Of a stretch of 64,000 bases of DNA, positions 1 to 8,949 are shown one piece after another. The number at the start of each line of letters is the position of its first letter. Within the stretch, counting starts at the first letter, position 1. The stretch is taken from positions 30,914-94,913 of the forward strand of contig JYOE01000031.1 in NCBI GenBank assembly GCA_000955875.1, given 5' to 3'. This stretch comes from Terrabacter sp. 28. Its GTDB lineage: Bacteria; Actinomycetota; Actinomycetes; Actinomycetales; Dermatophilaceae. The notes under the pieces are model-generated. The model did no database searches, had not been told where the DNA came from, and was given only the letters and a program-made list of their open reading frames with translations. A program made the position numbers and the translations under genes.

Positions 1-2
1 CC

Positions 3-2105
3 GGCCAGCCCGCCGGCAAGCAGCCGCCACGTCAGGCCGGCGGCGTCCGTCGGCAGGCGCCCTCGCGTGCGCGCGCTGCAGGTGCCGCTGCAGCGTCGGC
101 CCCCCGACCCGGCGCCCGACCCGCGGCCCGGACCGCGGCGCGACCGGGCACCACCTCCCGCAAGGCCCCCGCCCGCGGACGAGGCCCAGCGCCCAAGCGG
201 TCTGCTGCGGCGGGCGCCGGCCGGGGCGCCCGAGGTCCCCGTGGCCCCAGAGGCCCTCGCCGGCCACGCCGCCCGCTCCGCATCTCCAAGGCCAACCCGC
301 GCCGCAGGGCGCGGGTCATGTTCGTCGCCGTTCTCTTCGTCTTCACGATCTTCGCCGGGCAGCTGCTGCGCATCCAGGCGTTCGACGCGTCGGCGACCCA
401 GGAGGCCGCGCAGTTCAAGCGGTCGGTGAAGACGACCACCCCGGCCATGCGCGGACAGATCCTCGACACCAACGGCCAGGTGCTCGCCGACTCCGTCGAG
501 CGCTTCACCATCGCGGCCGACCCCAAGATCATCCCCGAGTACACCGTCAAGGTCGACGGCAAGCGCGCGAAGGTCGGTGTCACCCGTGCTGCCACCGACC
601 TCGCGCCCCTGCTCGACATGTCCACCGCCGCGCTGACCAAGCTCTTCACCCGGTCGAACACCCGCTACGTCGTGGTGAAGAAGGAGGTCAACCCCGCGAT
701 CTACCGCGAGATCCGCGCGCTGGGCATCCCCGGCATCACCGGCTCGCGCACCGCCCAGCGCATCTACCCCACCTCGATGGCACTCGGCCAGCTCGTCGGC
801 TTCGTGCGGCCAGACGACCAGAGCGGTGCCGGCGGGGTCGAGCAGATGCTCGACACCGCGCTCAAGGGCACGCCCGGTGTGAGCGTCGCCGAGCGGGCGC
901 GCGACGGCTACATCATCCCGGGCTCGCAGCGCGTCGACACGCCCGTCGTCAACGGCCGCGACGTCAGACTGACGATCGACGCCGACCTGCAGTGGTACGC
1001 CCAGAACGCCCTCGCGAAGCAGGTCACCGGCGTCGGGGCCGAGTCGGGCACGGCGGTCGTCCTGGAGGTGGCCACGGGCAAGGTGCGGGCCGCCGCGAGC
1101 TACCCCACCTTCGACCCGAACGACCTCGCCGACGCCAAGAAGGCGTCGCTGGGCAACTACGCCTTCAACGACGCCTTCGAGCCCGGGTCGACCGGCAAGC
1201 TCATGACGATGGCCGCAGCCCTCGAGCAGAAGGTGATCACGCCCGACACGGGTGTCATCGTGCCCCCGCGCCTGCCCCGTGCCGGCACCTCCTTCAAGGA
1301 CAACGAGCCGCACGGCGTCGAGAACATGACGGCCACGGGCGTGCTCGCCAAGTCGTCGAACATGGGCACCATCCTCATCGGCGAACGCGTGACGCCGCAG
1401 GTCATGGAGGCGTACTACCGCAAGTTCGGCATCGGCGCCAAGACGCCGGTGGGCTTCCCCGGTGAGTCCGCCGGGCTGCTCGCCGGCGCGAAGGACTGGG
1501 TCTCGACGCGCCGCTACACGATCCTCTTCGGCCAGGGCTATGCCGTGACGGCGATCCAGCAGGCCGGCGTCTTCCAGACCATCGCCAACAAGGGCGTACG
1601 CGTGCCGCCGTCGCTCGTGGAGGGCACGGTCAACGACAGCGGCACCTTCATCCCGTCCGCCGCGACGACGCCGTCGCGGGTCGTCAGCGAGGACACCGCC
1701 GTCAAGCTGTCGCGGATGATGGAGGAGGTCACGGGCCAGAACGGCACCGCGAGCGCCGCCCGCATCAAGGGCTACCGCGTGGCCGGCAAGACGGGCACGG
1801 CCGACCGCTACGACGACAAGCTGAAACGCTACAACGGTTTCACCGCCTCGTTCATCGGTTTCGCGCCGGCCGAGGCGCCGAAGTACGTCGTCGCGGTCTT
1901 CATCCAGAAGCCCTCGGCCGGCATGTTCGGCGGCATGCTCGCCGGGCCGGTCTTCAACCAGATCATGACCTACCTGCTCGAGCGCACCGGTGCCCCGCCC
2001 AGCCCCGCGTCGAACCTCGACTACCACGTCTGGGCCGAGAAGCCGCTGTCGTCCGACGACCCCCGGGTCATCAGCAATGCGCGGGCCCTGCGGGATGGCC
2101 TGTAA
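3..2105 (+). CDS. ftsI: Septal peptidoglycan transpeptidase FtsI (PBP3), 5' end outside window
   Basis: Class B penicillin-binding protein that crosslinks septal peptidoglycan together with FtsW. The frame is open from the left edge, and no ATG, GTG or TTG occurs in it before 318, so the true start lies upstream. About 105 codons encode a basic Arg/Pro/Gly/Ala-rich cytoplasmic tail ending in SKANPRRRARV, followed by a single membrane anchor (about 318-375). Counting from the Met at 318, the PBP motifs are all present: STGK with nucleophile Ser291, SSN at 346-348 and KTGT at Lys491. An N-terminal dimerisation domain lies between anchor and catalytic domain. It heads the dcw cluster, with 11 bp before murE. 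The Met at 318 sits inside the anchor and is an unlikely start. Confidence 0.95.
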   Translation, partial: GQPAGKQPPRQAGGVRRQAPSRARAAGAAAASAPRPGARPAARTAARPGTTSRKAPARGRGPAPKRSAAAGAGRGARGPRGPRGPRRPRRPLRISKANPRRRARVMFVAVLFVFTIFAGQLLRIQAFDASATQEAAQFKRSVKTTTPAMRGQILDTNGQVLADSVERFTIAADPKIIPEYTVKVDGKRAKVGVTRAATDLAPLLDMSTAALTKLFTRSNTRYVVVKKEVNPAIYREIRALGIPGITGSRTAQRIYPTSMALGQLVGFVRPDDQSGAGGVEQMLDTALKGTPGVSVAERARDGYIIPGSQRVDTPVVNGRDVRLTIDADLQWYAQNALAKQVTGVGAESGTAVVLEVATGKVRAAASYPTFDPNDLADAKKASLGNYAFNDAFEPGSTGKLMTMAAALEQKVITPDTGVIVPPRLPRAGTSFKDNEPHGVENMTATGVLAKSSNMGTILIGERVTPQVMEAYYRKFGIGAKTPVGFPGESAGLLAGAKDWVSTRRYTILFGQGYAVTAIQQAGVFQTIANKGVRVPPSLVEGTVNDSGTFIPSAATTPSRVVSEDTAVKLSRMMEEVTGQNGTASAARIKGYRVAGKTGTADRYDDKLKRYNGFTASFIGFAPAEAPKYVVAVFIQKPSAGMFGGMLAGPVFNQIMTYLLERTGAPPSPASNLDYHVWAEKPLSSDDPRVISNARALRDGL

Positions 2106-2116
2106 GTTGGGATGAC

Positions 2117-3736
2117 GTGTCACCTTCCCCCCCAAGACCCGCCTCGTCGCGCGTGCACCTCCGCGACCTGACCGCCCGGATCGGGGCCTCGGCCGAGCTC
2201 GACGGACTGGCCGACGGACTGGCCGACGGAGTGGCCGACGGAGTGCTCGTGACCGGTGTCACGCTCGACAGCCGTGCCGTCGTCCCGGGCGACCTGTATG
2301 CCGCCCTGCCGGGCTTCAACGTGCACGGGGCGCGGTTCGCCGAGGACGCCGTGCAGGCCGGGGCCGTCGCCGTCCTGACCGACCCGGAGGGCGGCGACCG
2401 GCTCGCCGGCTGCGCCGTGCCGGTCCTCGTGGTGGACGACCCTCGAGCCGTCCTCGGTGACGTCGCCGACCTCGTCTACGGGCACCCGTCGGCCGACCTC
2501 ACCATGGTCGGGATCACCGGCACCAACGGGAAGACGACCACCGCGTACCTGGTGGAGTCGGCGCTGCGCGCGCTCGGCCGGCGCACCGGCCTCATCGGAA
2601 CCGTTGAGACGCGCATCGGCGACGAGCGCATCGAGTCGGTGCGCACGACCCCGGAGGCCACCGACCTCCACGCACTGCTCGGGGTCATGCGCGAGCGCGG
2701 CATCGACGCCTGTGTGATGGAGGTCTCGAGCCACGCCCTCGAGCTGCACCGGGTCGACGGGGTCGTCTACGACGTGGCCCTGTTCACGAACCTCTCCCAG
2801 GACCACCTCGACTTCCACGACTCGATGGACGACTACTTCGCCGCGAAGGCGTCGCTCTTCACCGCGCGGCGCGCCCGCGCAGCGGTCGTCTGCGTCGACG
2901 ACGCGTGGGGCCGCCGCCTGGCGGAGCAGTCCGGAGTGCCCACGACGACGCTCGCGACGGGGTCCGGGCCCGAGGCGGGGACGCCCGACCCGGCCGACGC
3001 GGACTGGACCGTCGAGGAGTCGTCCGGCGGTGCGTTCCACCTGCGGGAGCGGGCGACGGGAGCCGCGCTCGCGCTGGTCTCGCACCTCCCCGGGCACTTC
3101 AACGTCGCCAACACTGCCCTGGCGGCCCTCGCCCTTCTACGGCTCGGCGTCGAGCCCGCCGACGTCGAGGCCGCGATGGCCGTGCAGCCCGACGTGCCCG
3201 GGCGCATGGAGGTCGTCGCCCCCGGTGGCCCCGACGGGCCCCGGTGCATCGTCGACTTCGCGCACACCCCTGATGCCGTCGACGCGGCGCTCTCGGCCCT
3301 GCGCTCCTCGACCGAGGGCCGCCTCATCGCCGTGCTCGGCGCCGGTGGCGACCGCGACCGTGGCAAGCGCCCGGCCATGGGCGCCGCCGCTGCGCGCCGC
3401 GCCGACGTCGTGGTCGTCACCGACGACAACCCGCGCTCCGAGGACCCCGCCGAGATCCGCGCGGCGGTCGTCGAGGGGGCGCAGCAGGTGGTCCGTGACG
3501 GCGGCGCGCGGGCGACTGAGATCATCGACGGCGGCACGCGCGCCAGCGCGATCGCCGAGGCCATCGCGCTCGCGGTGGTCCACTCGGGGGACGACCGCCC
3601 TGTCGACACCGTCGTGGTGCTCGGCAAGGGACACGAGAAGGGTCAGGAGATCCACGGAGTGAAGCACCCGTTCGACGACCGCGACGCCGTCCGCGCCGCC
3701 CTCGCAGCCGCCACCTCCTCGGGGGTGACGGCGTGA
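2117..3736 (+). CDS. murE: UDP-MurNAc-L-Ala-D-Glu ligase MurE (diaminopimelate type)
   Basis: Cytoplasmic ATP-dependent ligase adding the third stem-peptide residue. The P-loop GITGTNGKTTT is near residue 132. The residue-3 specificity motif reads DNPR (Asp437-Arg440), the form known for diaminopimelate-adding enzymes, whereas Lys-adding enzymes differ here. The sequence cannot tell meso- from LL-DAP. Start is GTG 2117; the stop overlaps murF by 4 bp (GTGA). At 539 aa it is slightly long, partly because of an N-terminal ADG(L/V) repeat at residues 29-44 (see repeat entry). Confidence 0.95.
   Translation: MSPSPPRPASSRVHLRDLTARIGASAELDGLADGLADGVADGVLVTGVTLDSRAVVPGDLYAALPGFNVHGARFAEDAVQAGAVAVLTDPEGGDRLAGCAVPVLVVDDPRAVLGDVADLVYGHPSADLTMVGITGTNGKTTTAYLVESALRALGRRTGLIGTVETRIGDERIESVRTTPEATDLHALLGVMRERGIDACVMEVSSHALELHRVDGVVYDVALFTNLSQDHLDFHDSMDDYFAAKASLFTARRARAAVVCVDDAWGRRLAEQSGVPTTTLATGSGPEAGTPDPADADWTVEESSGGAFHLRERATGAALALVSHLPGHFNVANTALAALALLRLGVEPADVEAAMAVQPDVPGRMEVVAPGGPDGPRCIVDFAHTPDAVDAALSALRSSTEGRLIAVLGAGGDRDRGKRPAMGAAAARRADVVVVTDDNPRSEDPAEIRAAVVEGAQQVVRDGGARATEIIDGGTRASAIAEAIALAVVHSGDDRPVDTVVVLGKGHEKGQEIHGVKHPFDDRDAVRAALAAATSSGVTA
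2201..2248 (+). repeat. In-frame 12-bp tandem repeat (x4) in murE
   Basis: Four consecutive 12-bp units, gacggactggcc twice, gacggagtggcc, then gacggagtgctc. They encode DGLA, DGLA, DGVA and DGVL within the N-terminal domain of MurE, upstream of the P-loop. Each unit keeps frame, so gain or loss of a copy would change linker length without truncation. The repeat is read directly; any length variation between strains is an inference. Confidence 0.85.
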
Positions 3737-5109
3737 TCCCCTTGTCGCTGAGTGAGATCCGCGACCTCACCGGGGGCGAGGTGCACGGCACCACCGCCCC
3801 GGAGGAGATCTCGGTCGAGGGCACCGTCACGACCGACTCGCGCGAGTGCGAGCCCGGCAGCCTCTACGTCGCCCGGGTCGGCGAGACGGCCGACGGGCAC
3901 GACTACGTCCCGGCCGCGGCCGCAGCCGGGGCCGTCGCAGCCCTGACCTCGCGGGTGGTCGACGGCCTGCCGTGCGTCGTCGTCGACGACGTGCAGACGG
4001 CCTTCGGTCGCGTCGCCCGCGGTGTCGTCGACCGTGCCCCCGAGCTGCGCGTCGTCGGCATCACCGGCTCGTCCGGCAAGACGAGCGTCAAGGACCTGTT
4101 GGCCTCCGTGCTCTCGTCCGTGGCCGAGACCGTCGCACCGGTCAACTCGCTCAACGGCGAGATCGGCGTCCCGCTGACCGTGTGCCGGGTGACCCCGACG
4201 ACCCGATTCCTCGTCGCCGAGATGGGTGCCCGTGGCATCGGCCACATCGACTACCTCACGCGCATCGCGCCCCCGCAGGTGGCGATCGTGCTCAACGTCG
4301 GCAGCGCGCACGTCGGCGAGTTCGGCTCGCGCGACAACATCGCGATCGCCAAGGCCGAGCTGCCCCAGGCGGTGCCCGCCGAGGGCCTGTCGATCCTCAA
4401 CGCCGACGACCCCGTGGTCGCCGCCATGGCCACCGGTCTGCGCTCACGCGTGCAGCTCGTGGGGCTCTCGGCCGATGCCGACGTGCGCGCCGAGGACGTC
4501 GTGCTCGACGAGCGCGGCAGGGCGGCATACACCCTCGTGTGCCCGCAGGGCACCGCGTCGATCTCCCTGCGGCAGAGCGGAGCCCACCACGTGGGCAACT
4601 CCCTCGCCGTCGCGGCCGCCGCTCTCGAGCTCGGGCTCTCGCTCGACCAGGTCGTCGCCGGGCTCGGTGCCGCCGAGGCCGTGAGCCGGTGGCGCATGGA
4701 GATCACCGACCGCCCCGACGGGGTCGTCGTCGTCAACGACGCCTACAACGCCAACCCCGACTCCATGCGGGCGGCACTCGATGCCGTCGCCGCGATGACG
4801 ACGACGGGGGAGCGGTGGGCCGTGCTCGGCGGGATGCTCGAGCTCGGGGCCGACAGCGACGCCGAGCACGCGGCCGTGGGGGCGTATGCCGCCGAGCTGG
4901 GTCTCGACCACGTCGTCGCCGTGGGCGAGGGGGCGCGCCCCATCGCCGAGGCGTTCCCGGGCGCCGAGTGGGTGGCCGACACCGACCAGGCCTACGCGAT
5001 GATCTCGTCGCGCGTGCGGCCCGGCGACGTGGTGCTGCTCAAGTCGAGCCGTGACAGCGGTCTGCGCTGGCTCGGCGACCGCCTCGCCGCCGAGGCGGTG
5101 GCGCGGTGA
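3733..5109 (+). CDS. murF: UDP-MurNAc-tripeptide--D-Ala-D-Ala ligase MurF
   Basis: Adds D-Ala-D-Ala to the UDP-MurNAc-tripeptide, the last cytoplasmic step before MraY. The Mur ligase fold is clear: P-loop GITGSSGKTS near residue 113, and the family signature NDAYNANPDSM near residues 335-345, which lies at the UMP/substrate side. Length 458 aa is normal. GTG start 3733 overlaps the murE stop, and the murF stop overlaps the mraY GTG in the same way, so translation is probably coupled along murE-murF-mraY. Confidence 0.95.
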   Translation: MIPLSLSEIRDLTGGEVHGTTAPEEISVEGTVTTDSRECEPGSLYVARVGETADGHDYVPAAAAAGAVAALTSRVVDGLPCVVVDDVQTAFGRVARGVVDRAPELRVVGITGSSGKTSVKDLLASVLSSVAETVAPVNSLNGEIGVPLTVCRVTPTTRFLVAEMGARGIGHIDYLTRIAPPQVAIVLNVGSAHVGEFGSRDNIAIAKAELPQAVPAEGLSILNADDPVVAAMATGLRSRVQLVGLSADADVRAEDVVLDERGRAAYTLVCPQGTASISLRQSGAHHVGNSLAVAAAALELGLSLDQVVAGLGAAEAVSRWRMEITDRPDGVVVVNDAYNANPDSMRAALDAVAAMTTTGERWAVLGGMLELGADSDAEHAAVGAYAAELGLDHVVAVGEGARPIAEAFPGAEWVADTDQAYAMISSRVRPGDVVLLKSSRDSGLRWLGDRLAAEAVAR

Positions 5110-6191
5110 AGGGCGTCCTCCTCGCAGCGTCCATCTCGCTGCTGATCTCGCTGTTCGGCACCCCGCTGTTCATCAAGTTCCTCGTCAAGCGCGGCTACGG
5201 CCAGTTCATCCGCGACGACGGCCCGACCTCGCACCACACGAAGCGCGGCACGCCGACGATGGGCGGGGCCGTCATCCTCGCCGCGACGCTCGGCGCCTAC
5301 TTCCTCGCACACGTGCTCACCCTCAACCCGCCGACGGCGAGTGGGCTGCTCGTGCTCTTCCTCATGGCCGGGCTCGGCTTCGTCGGCTTCCTCGACGACT
5401 TCATCAAGATCCGCAAGCAACGCAGCCTCGGACTGCGCTCCAAGCAGAAGCTGCTCGGACAGGCCCTCGTCGGCATCACGTTCGCCGGCCTCGCGCTGCA
5501 GTTCCCCAACGAGCAGTACCGCACGCCCGCGTCGCTGCTCGTGTCGTTCGTGCGCGACACCAACATCAGCCTCGCGCTCGGCGGCAGCACCGTCGTCGGC
5601 GTCATCCTCTTCGTCATCTTCGCCAACGTCATGATCGCCGGCGCCTCCAACGGCGTGAACCTCACCGACGGCCTCGACGGCCTCGCGACAGGCGTCTCGA
5701 CGATGGTCTTCGGCGCGTACGTCCTCATCAGCATCTGGACCTACAACCAGAACTGCCAGACCAACCCGGGCATCAAGTGCTACGAGGTGCGCGACTCCCA
5801 CGACCTCGCCCTCGTCGCCGCGGCCGGGATGGGCGCGTGCTTCGGGTTCCTCTGGTGGAACGCGACGCCGGCGAAGATCTTCATGGGCGACACCGGCTCG
5901 CTCGCCCTCGGCGGCGCGCTCGCGGGCCTCGCCATCACGACACACACCGAGATGCTGCTCGTGATCCTCGGCGGCATGTTCGTCCTCGAGACCCTTTCCG
6001 TCGTCGCGCAGGTCGCCTCGTTCAAGACCACCGGTAAACGGGTGCTGAGGATGGCACCGCTCCACCACCACTTCGAGATGGTCGGGTGGAACGAGGTCAC
6101 CGTCGTGGTCCGCTTCTGGATCATCGCCGGACTCTTCGTCGCCTTCGGCCTGGGCGTCTTCTACGCCGAGTGGGTGGTGGGCTCCCAGTGA
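5106..6191 (+). CDS. mraY: Phospho-MurNAc-pentapeptide transferase MraY
   Basis: Polytopic membrane enzyme making lipid I from UDP-MurNAc-pentapeptide and undecaprenyl phosphate. Family motifs are intact: HHTKRGTPTMGG near residue 40, the Asp-rich FLDDFIK near 95, the NLTDGLDGLATG loop near 185 and the HHHFE motif near 320. About ten hydrophobic segments alternate through the 361 aa. GTG start overlaps the murF stop; its own stop overlaps the murD GTG. Confidence 0.95.
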   Translation: MKGVLLAASISLLISLFGTPLFIKFLVKRGYGQFIRDDGPTSHHTKRGTPTMGGAVILAATLGAYFLAHVLTLNPPTASGLLVLFLMAGLGFVGFLDDFIKIRKQRSLGLRSKQKLLGQALVGITFAGLALQFPNEQYRTPASLLVSFVRDTNISLALGGSTVVGVILFVIFANVMIAGASNGVNLTDGLDGLATGVSTMVFGAYVLISIWTYNQNCQTNPGIKCYEVRDSHDLALVAAAGMGACFGFLWWNATPAKIFMGDTGSLALGGALAGLAITTHTEMLLVILGGMFVLETLSVVAQVASFKTTGKRVLRMAPLHHHFEMVGWNEVTVVVRFWIIAGLFVAFGLGVFYAEWVVGSQ

Positions 6192-7678
6192 CCTTCGACC
6201 CCACCTACGAGCCCCGAGAGGGCCTGACCCACCGCGACGCCGACTGGTCCGGCATCAACGTGCTCGTCGTCGGCCTCGGGGTCTCCGGCTTCGCCGCTGC
6301 CGACGCGCTGTCAGAGCGCGGGGCGCGGGTCACTGTCGTCTCGCGCGACACCACCGACGTCATCACCGAGCGCGCGACCATCCTCGGGATCCTCGACGTC
6401 GACGTGCGCCTCGGGCCCGAGCACGTCGTCGAGCCGCCCCCGGGCACCGAGCTCGTCGTCACCTCGCCGGGCGTCCCACCGCACGACCCGCTCATGCTCG
6501 CGGCCGCCACGGCCGGCATCCCGGTGTGGGGCGAGGTCGAGCTGGCCTGGCGCATGCGGGCGCGCGAGGGCGCCGCTCCCTGGCTCACCGTGACGGGCAC
6601 CAACGGCAAGACCACGACGGTCAACATGCTCGCCTCGATCCTCCAGCACTCCGGCCTGCGCGCGACGTCGGCCGGCAACGTCGGCACGCCGCTCCTCGAG
6701 GCGGTGCTGCACCCCGAGCCCTACGACGTGCTCGCCGTCGAGCTCTCGAGCTTCCAGCTGCACTGGCAACGCTCGATCTCCGCCGTCGCGTCGGCCGTGC
6801 TCAACGTCGCCCCCGACCACATCGACTGGCACGGCAGCTACGCCGAGTACCTCCGCGCCAAGGGCAAGATCTACGAGAACACCCACCTCGCCTGCATCTA
6901 CAACGTCGCCGACATCCAGACCGAGCAGCTCGTCATGGAGGCCAACGTCGTCGAGGGCTGCCGCGCCATCGGCTTCACGACGGGCATCCCGGCGCCCTCG
7001 ATGGTCGGCATCGTTGAGGACGTCCTCGCCGACCGCGCCTTCGTCGAACAGCGGCAGCGCTCCGCCGCCGAGCTGTGCACGCTCGCCGACCTCCAGGGCG
7101 ACGCGCCCTCGGTCGCCCCCCACTACGTCGCGAACGCGCTGGCCGCCGCCGCCCTGGCGCGGGCGTACGGCGTCGGCCCCATGGCCGTGCGCGACGGGCT
7201 GCGGGCCTTCCGCCCCGACCGCCACCGCATCGCCGAGATCGCCACGGTCCAGGGGGTGCGCTTCGTCAACGACTCGAAGGCGACCAACCCGCACGCCGCG
7301 GCGGCGGCGATCCGCTCCTTCGACTCCGTCGTGTGGGTCGCGGGCGGCCTGCTCAAGGGCGCCGACGTCGACAGCCTCGTCGAGGAGATGGCCTCGCGGC
7401 TGCGTGGCGTCGTTCTCATCGGCGCCGACCGCGCCCAGATCGCCCTCGCCCTTTCCCGACACGCGCCCGATGTGCCGGTCGTCGACGTCTCCGAGACCGA
7501 CACTGGAGTCATGGACCGTGTCGTCAGGGAGGCTGCCCGCCTCGCCCAGCCGGGCGACGTCGTGCTGCTCGCGCCTGCCGCCGCGTCGATGGACATGTTC
7601 ACCAACTACGGGGCCCGCGGAGACGCCTTCGAGGAGGCGGTCCGGCGGCACCTGGAGGCACACGGGGGTCCGGAGTGA
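6188..7678 (+). CDS. murD: UDP-MurNAc-L-alanine--D-glutamate ligase MurD
   Basis: Adds D-Glu to UDP-MurNAc-L-Ala. I chose GTG 6188 because it overlaps the mraY stop (GTGA) like its neighbours and gives a start (TFDPTYEPR) just before the Rossmann-like N-terminal domain (VLVVGLGVSGFAA). An ATG further upstream lies deep inside mraY. Motifs: P-loop TGTNGKTTTVNM, NDSKATNPHAA, and the C-terminal LLAPAAASMDMF followed by the NYGARGDAF signature. Length is 496 aa. Confidence 0.94.
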   Translation: MTFDPTYEPREGLTHRDADWSGINVLVVGLGVSGFAAADALSERGARVTVVSRDTTDVITERATILGILDVDVRLGPEHVVEPPPGTELVVTSPGVPPHDPLMLAAATAGIPVWGEVELAWRMRAREGAAPWLTVTGTNGKTTTVNMLASILQHSGLRATSAGNVGTPLLEAVLHPEPYDVLAVELSSFQLHWQRSISAVASAVLNVAPDHIDWHGSYAEYLRAKGKIYENTHLACIYNVADIQTEQLVMEANVVEGCRAIGFTTGIPAPSMVGIVEDVLADRAFVEQRQRSAAELCTLADLQGDAPSVAPHYVANALAAAALARAYGVGPMAVRDGLRAFRPDRHRIAEIATVQGVRFVNDSKATNPHAAAAAIRSFDSVVWVAGGLLKGADVDSLVEEMASRLRGVVLIGADRAQIALALSRHAPDVPVVDVSETDTGVMDRVVREAARLAQPGDVVLLAPAAASMDMFTNYGARGDAFEEAVRRHLEAHGGPE

Positions 7679-8949
7679 GCGCGACGACCGCCGACGACAA
7701 GGCGGGCACCGCCTCCACCGGGCCGCGCCCGCTGCCCGTCATCGGCAAGCTCGAGTCGCCGCTGACGACCTACTACCTCATCCTCGGCGCCACCTCGACG
7801 CTCGTCGTCTTCGGCCTGATCATGGTGTTCTCCGCGTCGAGCGTCGAGGCGCTCATCGCCGACGAGGCCTCGTACTCGATCTTCGTGCGCCAGCTGCTCT
7901 TCGCCGTCGTGGGTGCCGTCCTCGCCGGCCTCGCCAGCCGGCTCGACGTGAGCTGGTGGAAGCGCCTCGCCTTCCCGACCATGGTGGTCTCGGTACTGCT
8001 GCTGGCTGCCGTGATCCCATTCGGCAAGACGGTCAACGGCAACCGCAACTGGATCGCCCTCGGGCCGGTGCAGTTCCAGCCGGCCGAGTTCGCCAAGGTG
8101 GGTCTCGTGCTCGTCGGGGCCGTCATCTTCGCCAACAAGGCATCGCGGATGGCCAGCATGCTGCACGTCGCGCTGCCCTACCTCATCCCCGTCGCCACCG
8201 TCGTGCTCGGGCTCATCCTCGCCGGGCACGACCTGGGCACCGCCATGGTCGTGCTCGTCATCATCGCGGCGGTCCTGCTCGTGGCGGGAGCCCCGATGCG
8301 CGTCTTCGCGATCGCGGGCGCCCTCGCGGCCGTCGGTGTCGCCGTCATGGTGACGGGCAGCAGCAACCGCATGGACCGCATCGCCCGGTGGCTCGACCCG
8401 ACCTGCCAGGCCGACCCCGACGGCTGGTGCGGCCAGTCGGTGCACGGGCTCTACGCGCTGGCCGACGGCGGCTGGTGGGGCGTCGGGCTCGGGGCGTCCA
8501 AGGAGAAGTGGGAGTGGCTCTCCGAGGCGCACAACGACTTCATCTTCGCGATCATCGGCGAGGAGCTCGGCCTGCCCGGCACGCTGATGATCCTGCTCCT
8601 CTTCGGCATCCTCGCGTGGGCGTGCTTCCGGCTCGTCAGCCGCACCCAGGACCGCTTCGTGCGCATCGCCGGGTTCGGCATCATGGCCTGGCTCCTCGGC
8701 CAGGCCATCATCAACATCGGCGCCGTCATCGGCCTCTTCCCCGTGATCGGAGTGCCGCTGCCGCTCGTCTCCGCGGGCGGCTCCTCGCTCGTCACGACCC
8801 TCGTGGCGCTGGGCATCCTGCTGTCCTTCGCCCGCAACGAGCCCGGCTGCAAGGCGCTGCTCGACGCACGCCCCAGCCTCGTCCGTCGGTCGCTCTCGGT
8901 GCTCCCGTCCCGGGTGCGGTCCGTTCCGCAACGTCGCAGAAGTCGGTGA
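7675..8949 (+). CDS. ftsW: Septal SEDS glycosyltransferase FtsW
   Basis: SEDS-family membrane protein that polymerises lipid II at the septum as partner of FtsI. The 424 aa show about ten transmembrane segments and the family C-terminal signature GGSSLVTTLVALGIL. The N-terminal 30 residues are soluble, and a short basic tail (Arg-rich, ending PQRRRSR) follows the last helix. GTG 7675 overlaps the murD stop; the stop overlaps murG. FtsW rather than RodA is assigned from its place between murD and murG. Confidence 0.93.
   Translation: MSATTADDKAGTASTGPRPLPVIGKLESPLTTYYLILGATSTLVVFGLIMVFSASSVEALIADEASYSIFVRQLLFAVVGAVLAGLASRLDVSWWKRLAFPTMVVSVLLLAAVIPFGKTVNGNRNWIALGPVQFQPAEFAKVGLVLVGAVIFANKASRMASMLHVALPYLIPVATVVLGLILAGHDLGTAMVVLVIIAAVLLVAGAPMRVFAIAGALAAVGVAVMVTGSSNRMDRIARWLDPTCQADPDGWCGQSVHGLYALADGGWWGVGLGASKEKWEWLSEAHNDFIFAIIGEELGLPGTLMILLLFGILAWACFRLVSRTQDRFVRIAGFGIMAWLLGQAIINIGAVIGLFPVIGVPLPLVSAGGSSLVTTLVALGILLSFARNEPGCKALLDARPSLVRRSLSVLPSRVRSVPQRRRSR

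Noticed and set aside
318..320. ATG at 318 as the ftsI start
   Set aside because: It falls within the membrane anchor and would discard the flanking positive charges; the frame is open to the window edge.
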